From Fasciola hepatica (lineage: Eukaryota > Platyhelminthes > Trematoda > Plagiorchiida > Fasciolidae), in NCBI GenBank assembly GCA_948099385.1, contig CANUEZ040000129.1, positions 6,702,501 through 6,766,500 of the forward strand: a stretch of DNA of 64,000 nucleotides, read 5' to 3'. Positions within the stretch are counted from its first letter, which is position 1; every line of letters starts with the position of its first letter. Positions 33,972 to 43,683 of the stretch are shown piece by piece. Below the pieces are notes generated by a model. That model had not been told where the DNA came from. It saw nothing but the letters and a program-made list of their open reading frames with translations, and ran no database searches. The position numbers were made by a program, and so were the translations under genes.

Positions 33972-35123
33972 CTAACAGTCGGTTGTAAAAATCGTCACGA
34001 AATCGGCGAAGCGGACGGGATTTCGTAGTTGGCGACCGCGACGGCTACTTCGCGTTGCGGGTACGGTTGGAGAATCTGATGGACTAGCTGCCGAGTCCTC
34101 ACTAGGCGCAATTGGGGGTGGTTCGAGTGGTAACTCGCTCGATGCAGGTGACTGAGTGACTTGAGTGGGTGTAAATTGGCCGAGCGGCTTGCACTCAATG
34201 ACGGCAGGCTTGAGACGGTCGATAGATACGGTGTCGTGTCGTCCGTTGATATCTATGACAAATGTTTTAGCCCTACGTTTTATCACCCGAAACGGGCCAG
34301 TGTATGGCGCTTGTAGTGGTGATCGAACGCCATCGACGCGAAGGAATACATGAGTAGCGGTTCCTAACGCAGTTGGGACATAACTTGTAGACTGTTGTTC
34401 ACGCGGCGGACTGGCCTTGAGCACTCGCATGTGCTGCGTAAGGCGCTGAGCATAGTCACCGTAGTCGAAAGTCACGGTTGATGAGGGGGCTACCAACTCC
34501 CCAGGCAGACGAAGTGGACAGCCATATACTAGTACGGCCGGTGTTGTGTGTAACTCCTCCTTAACGGTACTACGCAGGCTTAAGAGTGCTAATGGTAGTG
34601 TTTCACTCCAAAGGGGGTTACCGTTTGCTCGAAGAGCGGCTTTTAATTGTCGGTGGAAACGCTCAACCATACCATTGGCCTGAGGGTGGTAAGCTGTCGT
34701 CTTAACGTGTTGGCAACCGAGCGTAGCGAGTAGGCTGCCGAAAGCGCCGTCAAAGTGTGGACCGCGATCGGTGGTTACTATTGCCGGGCAACCGAAATGA
34801 CTAACCCAACCGGTCAGAAAAGCTTTCGCGGCCTCTTCCGAGGTGGGACGAGGGATAGGGATGGCCTGCGGCCAGCGAGTAAAACGATCCACGCATGTGA
34901 GTATGTAAACGTACCCAAGCGAAGGTGGGAGTGGTCCTACGAGGTCGACGTGCACATGATGAAAACGTGTTTCAGGTTCTGGGAACCTGGCTAACGCTGC
35001 CTTAGTGTGCCTATGGGTCTTAACACGTTGACACTGCAGACAAGCACGAGCCCATTGGCGGACACCTCGTTTGACATTGTGCCAAACAGAACGTTCAGTT
35101 ATCAGTTTCACCGAGGCAGTCAC
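33972..35123 (-). CDS. pol: Gypsy integrase (pol C-terminal part)
   Basis: A 383-codon frame; the ATG at 35123 is only the first Met after the frameshift, so the true N-terminus lies upstream. It keeps the zinc-finger cysteines CLQCQR (about residue 29). The catalytic core has HVDLVGPLPP (first Asp), VTTDRGPHFDGAF (second Asp) and NGMVERFHRQLK (Glu). A GPFRVIKR C-terminal segment is followed by a Pro/Ser-rich tail ending in a basic RSSRRGRQLRNPVRF stretch. The enzyme would insert the DNA copy into the genome. The catalytic residues are intact; only linkage to upstream pol is broken. Confidence 0.9.
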   Translation of the reverse strand: MTASVKLITERSVWHNVKRGVRQWARACLQCQRVKTHRHTKAALARFPEPETRFHHVHVDLVGPLPPSLGYVYILTCVDRFTRWPQAIPIPRPTSEEAAKAFLTGWVSHFGCPAIVTTDRGPHFDGAFGSLLATLGCQHVKTTAYHPQANGMVERFHRQLKAALRANGNPLWSETLPLALLSLRSTVKEELHTTPAVLVYGCPLRLPGELVAPSSTVTFDYGDYAQRLTQHMRVLKASPPREQQSTSYVPTALGTATHVFLRVDGVRSPLQAPYTGPFRVIKRRAKTFVIDINGRHDTVSIDRLKPAVIECKPLGQFTPTQVTQSPASSELPLEPPPIAPSEDSAASPSDSPTVPATRSSRRGRQLRNPVRFADFVTIFTTDC

Positions 35124-35149
35124 ACCCAGATGAGCCAGATTATGGAATT

Positions 35150-35881
35150 TCAGGAAAGTGGGCAGCAGGTGGGCAGGTGGGCAGCAGGAACCACCGGCCT
35201 AGGGCGACCTTGCGACACATTGCACACGATGGTATTCTGGGAAGCTGGGATAGGCACTGTGGTTAAACTCAAAGAACCGTTTTGTCTAAGTTGTTCGATG
35301 TCAGGGTCCATAGTTTGAGCCTGTGCCATTGCGTCTAAGTTGATGTTAGGCGTTTGTGCCAGACTTAGTTGATATACGCGCGATAAGGCGTCTGCGACGG
35401 GATTAAGTACCCCAGAGACGTGTCGTATGTCCACAGTAAACTGTGAGACAAAGTCTAAGTGGCGAATCTCGCGTGGTGAGTATCGATCGGAAGCTGACTT
35501 CAGTGCGTAAACCAAAGGCTTGTGGTCTGTAAACACCGTGAACGAACGGCCTTCGAGTGCATGTCGAAAATGACGAATTCCCAAGTAGATGGCTAATAAC
35601 TCTCTACCGAACGTGCTGTACCTTGATTCCGCGGGTTGTAGGCGCTTGGAGAAGAATGCTAAAGGTTGCCAAGAGTCATCTACGAACTGTTGCAGTACTG
35701 CTCCAACCGCTGTGTCCGAGGCATCCGTCACTACCGAAATAGGAGCCAAAGGGTCAGGGTGGGTAAGGAGTGCTGTGTTGGCGACAGCATCTTTGACCAA
35801 GGCGAATGCAGCTTGTGCTGTGTCGGGAAACACGAACTTCCGCTTACCTCCGCGCAACAGGTCGGTGAGGGGTTGCATCAT
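35150..35881 (-). CDS. pol: Gypsy RNase H and RT connection (pol middle part)
   Basis: Begins MMQPLTDLLRG, the RT thumb-to-connection segment, then VTDASDTAVGAVLQQ (RNase H first Asp), FGRELLAIYLGIRHFRHAL (Glu) and FTVFTDHKPLVYAL (third Asp), and HLDFVSQFTVDIRHVSGVLN, which ends the domain. Degrades the RNA strand during reverse transcription. It is separated from the RT frame by an indel at about 35882 and from integrase by an 11-bp duplication at 35159-35188 that ends the frame at HLPTCCPLS. Confidence 0.9.
   Translation of the reverse strand: MMQPLTDLLRGGKRKFVFPDTAQAAFALVKDAVANTALLTHPDPLAPISVVTDASDTAVGAVLQQFVDDSWQPLAFFSKRLQPAESRYSTFGRELLAIYLGIRHFRHALEGRSFTVFTDHKPLVYALKSASDRYSPREIRHLDFVSQFTVDIRHVSGVLNPVADALSRVYQLSLAQTPNINLDAMAQAQTMDPDIEQLRQNGSLSLTTVPIPASQNTIVCNVSQGRPRPVVPAAHLPTCCPLS
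35159..35188 (-). other. 11-bp duplication causing frameshift
   Basis: TGGGCAGCAGG occurs at 35159-35169 and 35178-35188. The extra 11 bases shift RNase H out of frame with integrase; without them the frames would be in register. Confidence 0.8.
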
Positions 35882-35882
35882 T

Positions 35883-37208
35883 TCAGTGAGGAATAAATCG
35901 GCGGTAGAAATTCACCAGGCCGGCAAACTGACGCAACTGGCGAAAAGATTGGGGTTCAGGGTAGTCGCGAATAGCGGAAACTTTATCTGACAGAGGGCGG
36001 ATACCCGAGGATGAAATAGAATGTCCTATGAAAGTGATATCCGACCGGCCTAATTCGCATTTCGCGATATTGATCGTAACGCCGTGCTGGCTAAGGCGTT
36101 CGAAAAGTGCTCGTAAGTGCGTAGCGTGCTCTTGCTCTGAAGAACTCGCCACCAAAATATCATCCAAGTATACGTGGACATTTTCCAAACCACGAGTTGC
36201 CTCGTGCATGAACCGTTGAAAGGTCTGGGCTGCATTGCTGAGTCCAAACGGCATTCGCAGAAACTCGAACAGCCCGAAAGGTGTAGTGACGGCAGTTTTA
36301 GGGATACCGGCCTCTGCTACCGGGATCTGGTTGTACGCCCGAACCAAATCGATACGGCTGAAGATGGAGCAACCTGATAAAGACGAAGTAAGATCCTGTA
36401 TATGGGGAATCGGGTATCGGTCCGGGACGGTGACTTTGTTAAGCGCTCTGTAATCACCACAGGGTCGCCAGTCGCCACTAGCCTTAGGAACCATATGAAG
36501 GGGGGAAGCCCAAGGGCTACTAGAAGGGCGTATTATACCTAGTTCTAGCATATGTTCGAATTCGGCCTGTGCAACACGAAGCTTGTTTGGTGCTAACCGA
36601 CGCGGCCTACTGAACACTGGGGGTCCCTTAGTATCGATATGGTGAGTGACACTGGTCGTCACTGCTGGGAGAGGCCCGGCCTGCCGAAACATGGCCGGGT
36701 AGGCGGCGATGAGTTCGCCATAAGGTTGGTGTGCCGGTGGTTGAACGTAAAATGGCGTGACATGATTCACTCGCGAATTATGACCCGCAACGGCGAGAGT
36801 GGTCTGACGATCCACCACTCTGCGACGCCGTGCATCAACTAACAAGTCAAAGTGCTGCAGGAAGTCAATGCCCAGAATTGGGTACGGGACGTCGGCGATG
36901 ATGAATACCCAACGAAAATTACGCTTTAAACCCAAGTTTAAGGTGAGCGACCGCTGGCCAAACGTTGGGATGGCCGTGCCATTGGCAGCGCGTAGTGTTT
37001 GGGCCTGCGGTGTGCTATTGTCGTCTTTCGCTCGGGGGACGACGCTCACTTCGGCACCGGTATCCACAAGGAATAGGTTATTTGAAATGATGTCCCTTAC
37101 GTTCAAAAGACGACTATTGGTGTGATACCCGGCTTCGTGGGTCGCCACCACGGGCCGGGGGTTTAGTTTCCCTGATGAGCACCGGGAAACGTACACCCTC
37201 GTTCGCAT
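35883..37208 (-). CDS. pol: Gypsy protease and reverse transcriptase (pol N-terminal part)
   Basis: The frame is entered by -1 frameshifting from gag at 37166-37172, so the ATG at 37208 is not a real start. The protease motif [16 protein letters not shown] is at about residue 45, intact. The RT has [43 protein letters not shown] (palm Asp), [18 protein letters not shown] and [12 protein letters not shown] (catalytic DD pair). It ends at RRFIPH with an in-frame TGA caused by an indel. Makes DNA from element RNA in cytoplasmic particles. Confidence 0.92.
   Translation of the reverse strand: MRTRVYVSRCSSGKLNPRPVVATHEAGYHTNSRLLNVRDIISNNLFLVDTGAEVSVVPRAKDDNSTPQAQTLRAANGTAIPTFGQRSLTLNLGLKRNFRWVFIIADVPYPILGIDFLQHFDLLVDARRRRVVDRQTTLAVAGHNSRVNHVTPFYVQPPAHQPYGELIAAYPAMFRQAGPLPAVTTSVTHHIDTKGPPVFSRPRRLAPNKLRVAQAEFEHMLELGIIRPSSSPWASPLHMVPKASGDWRPCGDYRALNKVTVPDRYPIPHIQDLTSSLSGCSIFSRIDLVRAYNQIPVAEAGIPKTAVTTPFGLFEFLRMPFGLSNAAQTFQRFMHEATRGLENVHVYLDDILVASSSEQEHATHLRALFERLSQHGVTINIAKCELGRSDITFIGHSISSSGIRPLSDKVSAIRDYPEPQSFRQLRQFAGLVNFYRRFIPH
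37128..37172 (-). promoter_or_regulatory. Programmed -1 frameshift signal, gag to pol
   Basis: On the minus strand the slippery heptamer G GGA AAC (37172-37166, gag frame shown) lies directly before the gag stop TAA (37165-37163). After a 6-nt spacer comes a hairpin: CCCGGC pairs with GCCGGG (37159-37154 with 37133-37128) and CGTGG with CCACG (37152-37148 with 37140-37136), with a 7-nt loop and a C/AA internal bulge. The -1 frame after GGGAAA reads LNPRPVVAT, which is the protease-RT frame. Same heptamer type as in simian type D retrovirus gag-pro. Confidence 0.85.
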
Positions 37209-37963
37209 CGTTTGGCTCCCTCACCGAAGCGACTGTGGTACTTACAATATCCTTCTTTTGAAGAACCGACGAAACGGCGTCGCAATGACGGACTATGGAG
37301 CCTAGGTGAGCGTGCGCGGTGCCGCTCCTGTGACCCGCTTCTAACTGCTAGGCGTTCCAGGCTCGCGTCAATTCTAGACAAAACTGATGCGAGTTCGTTA
37401 GATGTTGGCAAGGCAGGCACCGTTGCGACGGACGGCCTGGTTACTCCAGCTACAGCGGGGTTGTATCGTGACATAATGTCATCAGCTACCGCTGCAGTTT
37501 CCTCTAGCGAGCATTTGCGCGCGGCACTTAGTAAAACTGGAATGTTATGCGGCAAACGCTGCAGCCAAAGTTCCCTCAAGAGCGGGTCCTCACCTATTGT
37601 CGGTCCTCTCAAGCGCTGCATCTCACGCAGCAGTTCGGAGGGCTTCCTACTTCCAAGCTCAACGTTTTGAAGTTGTTGCATACGTTGGTCTTGCGTTGGG
37701 GTCGTGCGGGCAATGACAGCCTCCTTTAAAGCCTCATAGCTTCGGGAAGAGATTATTACGTCCCTTACTTGCGTTGTGACCTCTGGCGGGAGGCGGCCTG
37801 CTACCCACCCGAAACGGCTGGCGTCACTGGTTATACGGCAGTTTTCGAATTCTAACTCAACCAGCGTGAACCAGAGTTCTGGATCAGCAGGTGTGAATGC
37901 CGGTATGTGCAGCGTGATGGCCCCAACGGTGGGGTCTGAGCAGGATTTCCGTTCGGCAGACAT
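37163..37963 (-). CDS. gag: Gypsy Gag (CHCC type)
   Basis: An intact 266-codon frame starting [12 protein letters not shown], about 260 bp inside the 5' LTR. The middle is capsid-like ([56 protein letters not shown]). The C-terminus is basic and ends in a single zinc motif, C-K-Y-H, nine residues, then C-x3-C, instead of the usual CCHC knuckle. This CHCC box is a reported trait of the CsRn1 group. Forms the particle that packages element RNA. It overlaps pol by about 46 bp in the -1 frame. Confidence 0.93.
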   Translation of the reverse strand: MSAERKSCSDPTVGAITLHIPAFTPADPELWFTLVELEFENCRITSDASRFGWVAGRLPPEVTTQVRDVIISSRSYEALKEAVIARTTPTQDQRMQQLQNVELGSRKPSELLREMQRLRGPTIGEDPLLRELWLQRLPHNIPVLLSAARKCSLEETAAVADDIMSRYNPAVAGVTRPSVATVPALPTSNELASVLSRIDASLERLAVRSGSQERHRARSPRLHSPSLRRRFVGSSKEGYCKYHSRFGEGAKRCERGCTFPGAHQGN

Positions 37964-38201
37964 AGCGATTACTTTATGGAATACAGACGGGAAAAGAAAT
38001 CAACGACCAATGGGGCACTACAGTCTTCGCGAAAAAAAAAATTACGACGAATTAGACACAAAATATGTATGGACGAGAAAAAAAAATTATTTGGTAAACC
38101 AACCAAAAAAAAATCAAGATAGGGAAACAATAAAACACACAAAAACGTACGCAGACGGGACCTTGAACGGTAGAAAACAAGGAAACTCACGTGACCTGAG
38201 G
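37964..38201 (-). other. Leader of CsRn1-type element
   Basis: Untranslated leader between the primer site and gag, AT-rich with several poly-T runs on the coding strand. Probably holds packaging signals; none can be pointed to. Confidence 0.5.
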
Positions 38202-38219
38202 ATCACGTCGGGCTCACCA
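38202..38219 (-). promoter_or_regulatory. Primer binding site, tRNA-Trp type
   Basis: The plus strand reads ATCACGTCGGGCTCACCA, two bases from the 5' LTR. This is the 3' end of a eukaryotic tRNA-Trp (expected GGGGTCACCA) with one substitution. Recalled from the literature: CsRn1 is primed by tRNA-Trp. Confidence 0.75.
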
Positions 38220-38221
38220 AT

Positions 38222-38529
38222 TGTAAGGTTGATTAGACCTTACTTCGCGGTTTCCTTAGTAAACGCGTGCTTCGGTCCTTTGTACTGCGTGGACCACCTG
38301 CACGTTACTCTAATGTGCGGCACTGCACAAATATGTTAACCAGAACAGTATTCTCCACGACCCGTGAGAACGAGAAGGCGATTGGGAGAGATAGTGGTTA
38401 GCGTGTATTTGGGAGCGTGCGTGAGAGCGTGCGCAAGAGCAACGGTCAAATGGCAACCGCGCTTGGCAGTCAGCGTTCAGTTAAACAATAAACGTGGTAA
38501 AAGTATGAACGAAGATGGCAACCGCTACA
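38222..38529 (-). repeat. 5' LTR of CsRn1-type element
   Basis: 308 bp, see 3' LTR. GTTT follows at 38530-38533 as the target duplication. Confidence 0.95.
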
Positions 38530-38533
38530 GTTT

Positions 38534-38990
38534 CTTTTTCTGAAAGGTAGAAATTTTGTTCAGTATCAGCCTTGGCGGAGAAAGGTGAAAACAATGGGTA
38601 AATTGCGTCTGACCCTGAAACTGTTTAACATAATTCGGGATATACTGTCACCTAACGCTGGTCTACCGCTTCCTTAAAAGCATTCACTGTAGTTGTGTCT
38701 ATGACCTCCTCCGGGAGCTTATTCCAATGGGATACCCCTTTATTTGGGAAGTAATTTGCCCTAATTTGGAGCCTCGAGTGCTTTCTTTGTAATCTAAGGC
38801 CAAGCTTCCTACAGCCCCTCTCTGAGATCAGACAGGAAAAGCCCTTTCGATCTAAACCTGACAGCCCCTTCATTACCTTAAAGGTTTCTATCAAATCCAT
38901 GCGAAAGCGCCGCCTCTTCAACGAGAGCAGATCCAGGGCTGTGAGACGCCCAGCGTAGCTAAGCCCCCTTTTCCGGTAGTGGCAGTTTCG
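38534..38990 (-). pseudogene. CR1 copy 2, C-terminal coding part
   Basis: Minus-strand frame reading LSYAGRLTALDLLSLKRRRF, MDLIETFKVMKGLSGLDRKG, CRKLGLRLQRKHSRLQIRAN and FPNKGVSHWNKLPEEVIDT. This is the typical CR1 C-terminus (RLxxLxLxSLxxRRxRxDLIETFKxxxG, then FxxRVxxxWNxLPxEVV). Its 3' UTR continues at 38534 and then, beyond the Gypsy insertion, at 33090-32985. It is truncated upstream by about 39000, shortly before the BEL LTR at 39172. Confidence 0.85.
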
Positions 38991-39171
38991 CAGATACCAA
39001 ACTTATCAAAACGCAATTGCGAGCCTACAGCTTAGGCGTCCCTTGTTTATGAATAGGTATTTTACTTAGATTCACTATGGATTGGTAACCGCTCCTCACT
39101 AGCGGCCAACTCCGGTGTCAGGCTCTCCGCTAGCTATAGGCAATCTTCCTTTTCGAAACTTTCTTCTCAGT

Positions 39172-39547
39172 TGTAACAGCCGGTCGTGGAAAATCCACCT
39201 TTAACCCTCGTGATTCAGTGTTTTTCCTAACATCACTCATTTGCCCACACTATGGACTTGTCTTTACGAACTGGTTGTTTCTATGGACCAATTTTTGTTT
39301 GTTCGCGCCCAGACAGCTACTTTAGCACATCCTTGTTCAGGACTTGCGTGACGCACGTGCTGTTTGCTCACACACTGATATTCGGTTTCTCGTTGTTGAG
39401 TCCTTGTGATTGTATTATTGAGGTTTGTATATTTTTGATGTCATTGTTCATGCAACAATCTAGTATCGCAGAATATCACGGAAAATCGTCTTTCGATTTC
39501 GGGATCCGTTATGAATTTGGCTACGCATTGCTCAAACGTTCGTAACA
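39172..39547 (+). repeat. BEL-A LTR1 (5')
   Basis: 376 bp, TGTAACAGCCGG...CGTAACA. It is followed by ATACTCAATAGATC, as after LTR2. Very close to LTR3 and more distant from LTR2. Confidence 0.9.
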
Positions 39548-39588
39548 ATACTCAATAGATCAATTTGGAACGAGGAAAAACACGCAAA

Positions 39589-40865
39589 ATGCAAAGAAAA
39601 GGATTGAAAACATTGGAATCCGGGCAGGAAGTAACACGACAAGTCCCTGGGGAGGTTTTGGGTACATTTGACTCTTTAGTTAATGTTAGATCGCCTAGTC
39701 CTGTCGGTGCTAGTTCATGCGTTAATGAGAGCAATATGGATCGTAGGGATGTTGATTTATATAGGCTGAGAATACTAGACCCAGAACAACAGTTACTACC
39801 GGCCAGACTACGGGCACAGGAAGCAGAAAAGAAGTGTACACAGAAAGGGCGTGAGCCAGAGACCAACGACAACGACACTTCCGATAGATCAGGGTGCAAT
39901 AAGATAGGGAACCCCATGCCGGTCGTCGGCTACAAAACACCACCGATCGATTTGCCTAGAGTGGAACTAACGGTTTTCGACGGGCGAGCTGGGCAATACT
40001 GCAAGTTTGTCAAGCAGTTCGAGAAGTTCGTTGAAAACAAGATAACCGACCCTGGGCAAAGGCTCCTCTACCTTACTCACTACTGCCGAGGCCGAGCAAG
40101 AAAAGCTATCGTCGGGTGTACCATGCTCGACCCGGAACAAGGCTGCTCCTCGGCAAGGAAGATTCTAGGGGACTTGTTTGGCCAACCGTTCAAAGTGGCC
40201 CGTAACCTAATAGAGGGCGTGATGGTAGAGGCAAAGAGAACCAAGGGCGACGTCTACACAATGGCCGACCTGGTGATTAAGATGCAAAACTGCTCAATAG
40301 CCCTCGACCATTTAGGTTACAGGGCTGACTTAGATGCCATGCACACTTTGGAAGGCATAGTCCGTCACCTCTCTCCCGAACTACAGGGTCGGTGGGCGGA
40401 AGAAGCAGAACGGACAAGCCGAAGCGACCGTGAGGCTAACTTCGAAGACCTGACCGAATACTTGGACAGGCAAACCAAGATAACTGACAGCAGGTTCGGC
40501 CGACTCATCCGGGGCAGCAACCGGGCAAACAAGCCCAGTACTAGCCAGGCTCAACCCCCTGCACGGGAACATCCAAAATACCAACCTTGGACCAATACAC
40601 ATACCATTTCACGCGATGCTACTGCGCAACCCAATTGCAGATCCTGTGGTACTAGCCATGGCCTACCGGAATGCTCCAAGTTCGGCAACGCCGCAATAGA
40701 CGAACGGTGGGGAATGGCGAGGATGGCAAGAGCGTGTTTTATTTGTCTCAACACCACGCACAGGGCGGCAGCTTGTAGAACAAGGAACCGATGTGGTTAC
40801 GAGGGCTGCACGGGCAGACGCCATCGAATGCTGCATCAGGCGAGAGTAATCTTACCCGAGGCTAG
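39589..40865 (+). pseudogene. gag: BEL-A gag, truncated copy (gag1)
   Basis: The frame starts at MQRKGLKTLESGQEV (the in-frame ATG at 39565 lies nearer the LTR and is less likely). It holds a short coiled segment (QQLLPARLRAQEAEKK), the BEL capsid region (LPRVELTVFDGRAGQYCKFV, RLLYLTHYCRGRARKAI) and two cysteine clusters (CRSCGTSHGLPEC, CFICLNTTHRAAAC). It ends after LHQARVILPEA, where LTR2 begins; the frame runs a further 60 codons into the LTR by chance. Structural protein only, with no pol. Confidence 0.85.
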
Positions 40866-41244
40866 TGTAACAGCCGGTCGTGGAAAATCCCCCTTTTTCC
40901 CTCGCGATTCAGTGTTTTTTCCCAACATCACTCATTTCCATACACTATTGACTTGTCTTTACGAACTGGTTGTTTCTATGGACCAATTGTTGTTTGTTCG
41001 CGCCCAGAGCGCTATTTTGGCACATCCTTGCTCAGGACCTGCGTGACGCACGTGCTGTCTGCTCACACGCTGCCATTCGGTTTCTCGTTGTTGAGTCTTT
41101 GTGATCGTATTATTGAGGTTTGTATATTGTTTATGTCATTGTTTATTTTAATAATCTAGTATCGTAGAATTATCACGGAAAATCGTCTTTCGATTTCGGG
41201 ATCCGTTGCGAATTTGGCTACGCATTGCTCAAACGTTCGTAACA
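40866..41244 (+). repeat. BEL-A LTR2 (5' LTR of the inner copy)
   Basis: 379 bp, TGTAACAGCCGG...CGTAACA. It differs from LTR1/LTR3 at shared variants (CATACACTATTGAC, CAATTGTTG). It joins gag1 directly. Confidence 0.9.
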
Positions 41245-41286
41245 ATACTCAATAGATCTATTTGGAACGAGGAAAAATCACGCAAA

Positions 41287-43683
41287 ATGCCAAGAAAAGG
41301 ATCAAAAGCAGTCGAATCCGGACAGGAAGTAATACGGCAAGTCTCTGGGGAGGTTTTGGGTACATATGATTCTTTAGTTAATGCTAGATCGCCTAGTCCT
41401 GTCAGTGCTAGCTCATGTGTTATTGAAAGCAATATTGATCGTAAGGATGTCGATTTATATAAGCTGAGAATACTAGAACTAGAGCAACAGTTACTTTCGG
41501 CTAGAATACAGGCGCATGAAGCAGAGAAGAAGTGTACACAGAAACAGCGAGAGCATGAGACCAGTGACTTCGACACTTCCGATAGGTTAGAGTGCAATAA
41601 GGTAGGGAACCCCATGCCGGTCGCCGAATACAAACCACCATCGATCGATCTGCCTAGAGTGGAGTTAACGGTTTTCGACGGGCGAGCTGAGCAATACTGC
41701 AAGTTTGTCAAACAGTTCGAGAAGTTCGTTGAAAACAAGGTAACCGACCCTGGGCAAAGGCTCCTCTACCTTACTCACTACTGCCGAGGCCGAGCGCGAG
41801 AAGCTATCGACGGGTGCACCATGCTCGATCCAGAACAAGGCTACACAAGGGCAAGGAAGATTCTGAGGGACTTGTTTGGCCAACCTTTCAAAGTAGCCCG
41901 TAACCTAATAGAGGGCGTGATGGCAGAGGCAAAGAGAACCAAGGGCGACGTCTACACCATGGACGACCTGGTGATCAAGATGCAGAACTTCTCAATAGCC
42001 CTCGACCATTTAGGTTACAGGGCTGACCTAGACGCCATGCACACTTTGGAAGGCATAGTCCGTCACCTCTCTCCCGAACTACAGGGTCGGTGGGCGGAAG
42101 AAGCTGAACGGATAAGCCGAGGCGACAGAGAAGCCAACTTCGAAGACCTGACTGAATACTTAGACAGGCAAACGAAGATAACTGACAGCAGATTCGGCCG
42201 ACTCATCCGGGACAACAACCGAGCAAATAAGCCCGTTACTAGCCAAGCCCAAACCCCTGTACGGGAATATCCAAAGTACCAGCTTTGGACCAACACACAC
42301 GTCATTTCACGAGATGCTACGGCGAAACCAAATTGCAGATCCTGTGGTACTAGCCATGGCCTACCAGAATGCCCCAAGTTCGGCAACGCCGCAATAAACG
42401 AACGGTGGGGAATGGCGAGGATGGCAGGAGCATGTTTCATCTGTCTCAACACCACGCACCGGGCAGCAGCCTGTAGAACAAGGAATCGATGTGGTTACGA
42501 GGGCTGCACGGGCAGACACCATCGGCTGCTGCATCAGGCGAGAGTAACCATATCCGAGGCGATTGCCAAGCCCAGCGTGATTTGTTCAACTTCACAATCT
42601 GCCAGTAAACCGGTACGTTTTGGCGTAGTGGCCGTGGGAGTAGTGACTCCGACTGGGATAGTCAAGGCGTTGGCTTTCGTTGATAGTGGATCCGACACCA
42701 CTTTAGTGAAAGAGCGGTTTGCCGACAAACACCAACTGGCTAAAGGTGCGACGTCGTTAGCAGTGAGCACGGTGGGCGGAACACAGGTAATGACTGCCGG
42801 TAGATTAGGGCTGCAACTCATCTCTCTAGACGCTAACGAGGAAATTGAACCAACGGAGGCATTCACGTTAGCGGATCTCCCCATGCGAGCACCAAGGTCG
42901 GTGGACGCAATCTTGACTCGGTGGCCCCACCTGCAGGATGTAACCGTCGTAGACTGGGAAGATGATGAGGTGGATCTCCTCATCGGATGCGACGTGCCAG
43001 AGGCGCATTGGGTGCTTGACCAAAGAGTGGGCGACCGCCAGGCAACTTATGCCGTACGCACGGCTCTGGGATGGATGTTATACGGTCCAGTAGGGGTACG
43101 TGGTTCCGTGAATTACTTATCCGCCGAAACGGACCGCATAGAGTATCATCTGCAACGGCTTTATGAAAAGGATTTTCATGACATTAGGGACGAAAGACCA
43201 ACGTTGTCTCAAGTGGATAACTTCGCTCTACAAACGGTGCGGCAAGGCACTAGAGGCCTCACAAAACAGATCGAGGTTCCCCTCCCGTGGCGCACATCTG
43301 TCGACCCGTGGACCGATAACCGAGACTATGTTCGCCAACGATTACTACGACTAAAAGAACGCTTCATTGGAGACCAGAATCTGTGGGAACGATACGCAGA
43401 AATAATGAAGCGAAACGAAGCCCTCGGTTACGTTGAAAAGGTGCCTGCCAACGCCGACGGCAAAAGGGGTATCTGGTATCTGCCTCACCAACCGGTTATC
43501 AACCCCAAGAAACCCAAAAATCCGCTGGTGGTCTTCGACTGTGTGGCCAAATTCCAGGACAAGTCGTTTAAAGATCGCCTACTACAAGGGCCTGACTGGA
43601 CCACACCACTGAACGAAGTTTTGTGCCGTTTCAGACTAAGTAGAGTGGCCTTGTCCGCCGACATTAGGGAAGTGTTTCATTAG
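41287..43683 (+). pseudogene. gag-pol: BEL-A gag-pol: Gag, protease, start of RT
   Basis: 798 open codons from MPRKGSKAVESGQ. Domains in order: coiled N-terminus (ELEQQLLSARIQAHEAEKK), capsid-like LPRVELTVFDGRAEQYCKFV, zinc clusters CRSCGTSHGLPEC and CFICLNTTHRAAAC, protease ALAFVDSGSDTTLV (about 42676, catalytic Asp present), the linker GVVAVGVV... to GWMLYGPVG, and RT fingers with WYLPHQPVINPKKPKNPLVV and FQDKSFKDRLLQGPD. It stops at TAG 43681 in the motif ADIREVFH, where the family normally has Gln. BEL elements make one Gag-Pol polyprotein, so this stop removes the enzyme part. Confidence 0.88.

Larger units (their letters stand above)
33091..38529 (-). mobile_element. Near-complete CsRn1-type Ty3/Gypsy retrotransposon
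   Basis: A 5439-bp element on the minus strand with 308-bp LTRs (5' LTR 38222-38529, 3' LTR 33091-33398) starting TGTAGC and ending TTACA. The flanking GTTT at 33087-33090 and 38530-38533 is a 4-bp target duplication. The primer site matches the 3' end of tRNA-Trp with one difference, and gag has a CHCC zinc motif. Both are reported marks of the CsRn1 group described from flukes. Order: gag, protease, RT, RNase H, integrase. Two frameshifts break pol, but the LTRs differ at one base only (33149 versus its partner), so the insertion is recent. Confidence 0.93.

Noticed and set aside
37166..37172. GGGAAAC heptamer as chance
   Set aside because: Position directly at the gag stop, correct phase, correct spacer, a following stem-loop and entry into the right pol frame together make chance unlikely, so the signal was kept.
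40866..41046. C-terminal 60 codons of the gag1 frame
   Set aside because: They lie within LTR2 and match LTR sequence, not Gag.
43681..43683. TAG in BEL-A as a programmed read-through site
   Set aside because: It lies inside the RT palm, not between gag and pol, and several further stops follow, so it is decay.
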